This document shows, one piece after another, positions 63,445 to 64,000 of a DNA stretch of 64,000 nt. The DNA is from Halomarina pelagica. Lineage in GTDB: Archaea > Halobacteriota > Halobacteria > Halobacteriales > Haloarculaceae. The stretch lies in NCBI RefSeq assembly GCF_024228315.1, contig NZ_CP100459.1:31861-95860 (forward strand), read 5' to 3'. Within the stretch, counting starts at the first letter, position 1. Every line of letters begins with the position of its first letter. The notes beneath the pieces were generated by a model. It was not told the DNA's origin, did not search any database, and saw only the letters and a list, made by a program, of their open reading frames with translations. The translations under genes and the position numbers were made by a program.

Positions 63445-64000
63445 TCGAACGCCCGAGAGGCGTCGATGCGACTCTGGAGTCCGAACTGAACATATAGTAC
63501 GAACGGTACGAACGGTACAAACTATACGAGGCGTTAGAGAGAGGCAAGATAGAGAGGGGGGGGGAGGCGGGAGAGGCAGGAGAGGTGGAAGAGATGGGAG
63601 AGGTAGAAGAGATGGGGGAGGGAGAAGAGATGGAGGAGGGAGAAGAGATGGAGGAGGGAGAAGAGATGGAGGAGGGAGAAGAGGCGGTCCAGCGTACCCA
63701 AACTGTCCGAGAGGTCAGAGATACATGAGAGGTACGAGAGGTACGAGAGGTACGAGAGGTACGAAAAGTACGAGAGGTACGAAAAGTACGAGAGATCAGA
63801 ATGAGACGAGACGCGTGAGAGGGGTCGGACGGGCGAGTGAAACGAGATCGACGAACGCCTCGTCGGTCGGAGGGATCGGATGGGCATTCCGATTCACGCG
63901 GCCGCAGACCTTGTGTAGCGGCGGTCTTGTACGGGACGTACGGTTCGTAGAGTTTGGATAGCCGATGTAAATCGTAGAGGTTTGACGGATCTAACAGTTC
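63445..64000. repeat. Purine-rich minisatellite-like region
   Basis: No gene. Four 18-bp units AGAAGAGATGGAGGAGGG (63605-63676), preceded by degenerate GAGAGG units, then seven 9-bp units GAGAGGTAC or GAAAAGTAC (63727-63789); GAACGGTAC units at 63501-63518. Strong purine bias on the plus strand from about 63534 to 63800. Confidence 0.8.

Noticed and set aside
63534..63887. 117-codon minus-strand ORF made of SYFS/LSYL and LHLFSL repeats
   Set aside because: Only reflects translation of the purine-rich tandem DNA repeats; no domain or start signal.
1..64000. tRNA or rRNA genes
   Set aside because: No cloverleaf with GTTCGAATC-type T arm or rRNA signature noticed in the non-coding stretches on reading both strands by eye; a proper scan could still find one.

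Overview
The window is about 64 kb of high-GC DNA from a halophilic archaeon (class Halobacteria). This is supported by very acidic proteins, leaderless genes with TATA boxes about 25-30 bp upstream, Tat/lipobox (RR...AGC) secreted proteins, Orc1/Cdc6 initiators, FilR1/TrmB/HalOD1/DUF7344-type regulators and numerous VapBC pairs. Genus cannot be told from sequence alone. No rRNA, tRNA or CRISPR array was seen.

Layout. 1-8 kb: a surface-glycan island (C-terminal part of a flippase, sugar isomerase/epimerase, GT39-like membrane glycosyltransferase, GT2, Gfo/Idh/MocA oxidoreductase, DUF362 protein, NAD-dependent epimerase). 8-16 kb: regulators, glmS (hexosamine supply) followed by a tandem hairpin array, a UDP-sugar epimerase and a VCBS/FG-GAP propeller protein. 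16-24 kb: Get3/ArsA ATPase, MFS exporter, regulators, two UspA proteins, small zinc-finger proteins, a VapBC pair and an HtrA-like Tat lipoprotein. 24-35 kb: acyl-CoA metabolism (enoyl-CoA hydratase, AMP-dependent ligase, R2-like oxidase, MaoC hydratase, and an HMG-CoA-synthase-like/DUF35/thiolase operon) mixed with two more VapBC pairs and an AAA-DUF234 ATPase.

36-55 kb is the most unusual part: three Orc1/Cdc6 loci within about 18 kb (one a deletion-derived pseudogene, two intact), each embedded in its own family of origin-recognition-box-like repeats and AT-rich segments. A second glycan block (FemAB-like transferase, alkaline-phosphatase-superfamily enzyme, asparagine-synthase-like protein, flippase, PLP aminotransferase-like protein) lies between them. 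The 3' end of the flippase gene is duplicated on both sides of the second orc gene, and the third orc locus is bracketed by a perfect 30-bp inverted repeat. I read this as replicon modules captured or fused into a glycan island.

55-64 kb: a frameshifted lipoprotein gene, a VapBC-like pair, msrA, an arsR-arsM arsenic methylation operon with a clear operator, a TrmB regulator divergent from a GAP-family membrane protein (lower GC), a decayed transposase, a tyrosine integrase and purine-rich tandem repeats. The decaying mobile-element remains and the integrase indicate an accessory, recombining region.
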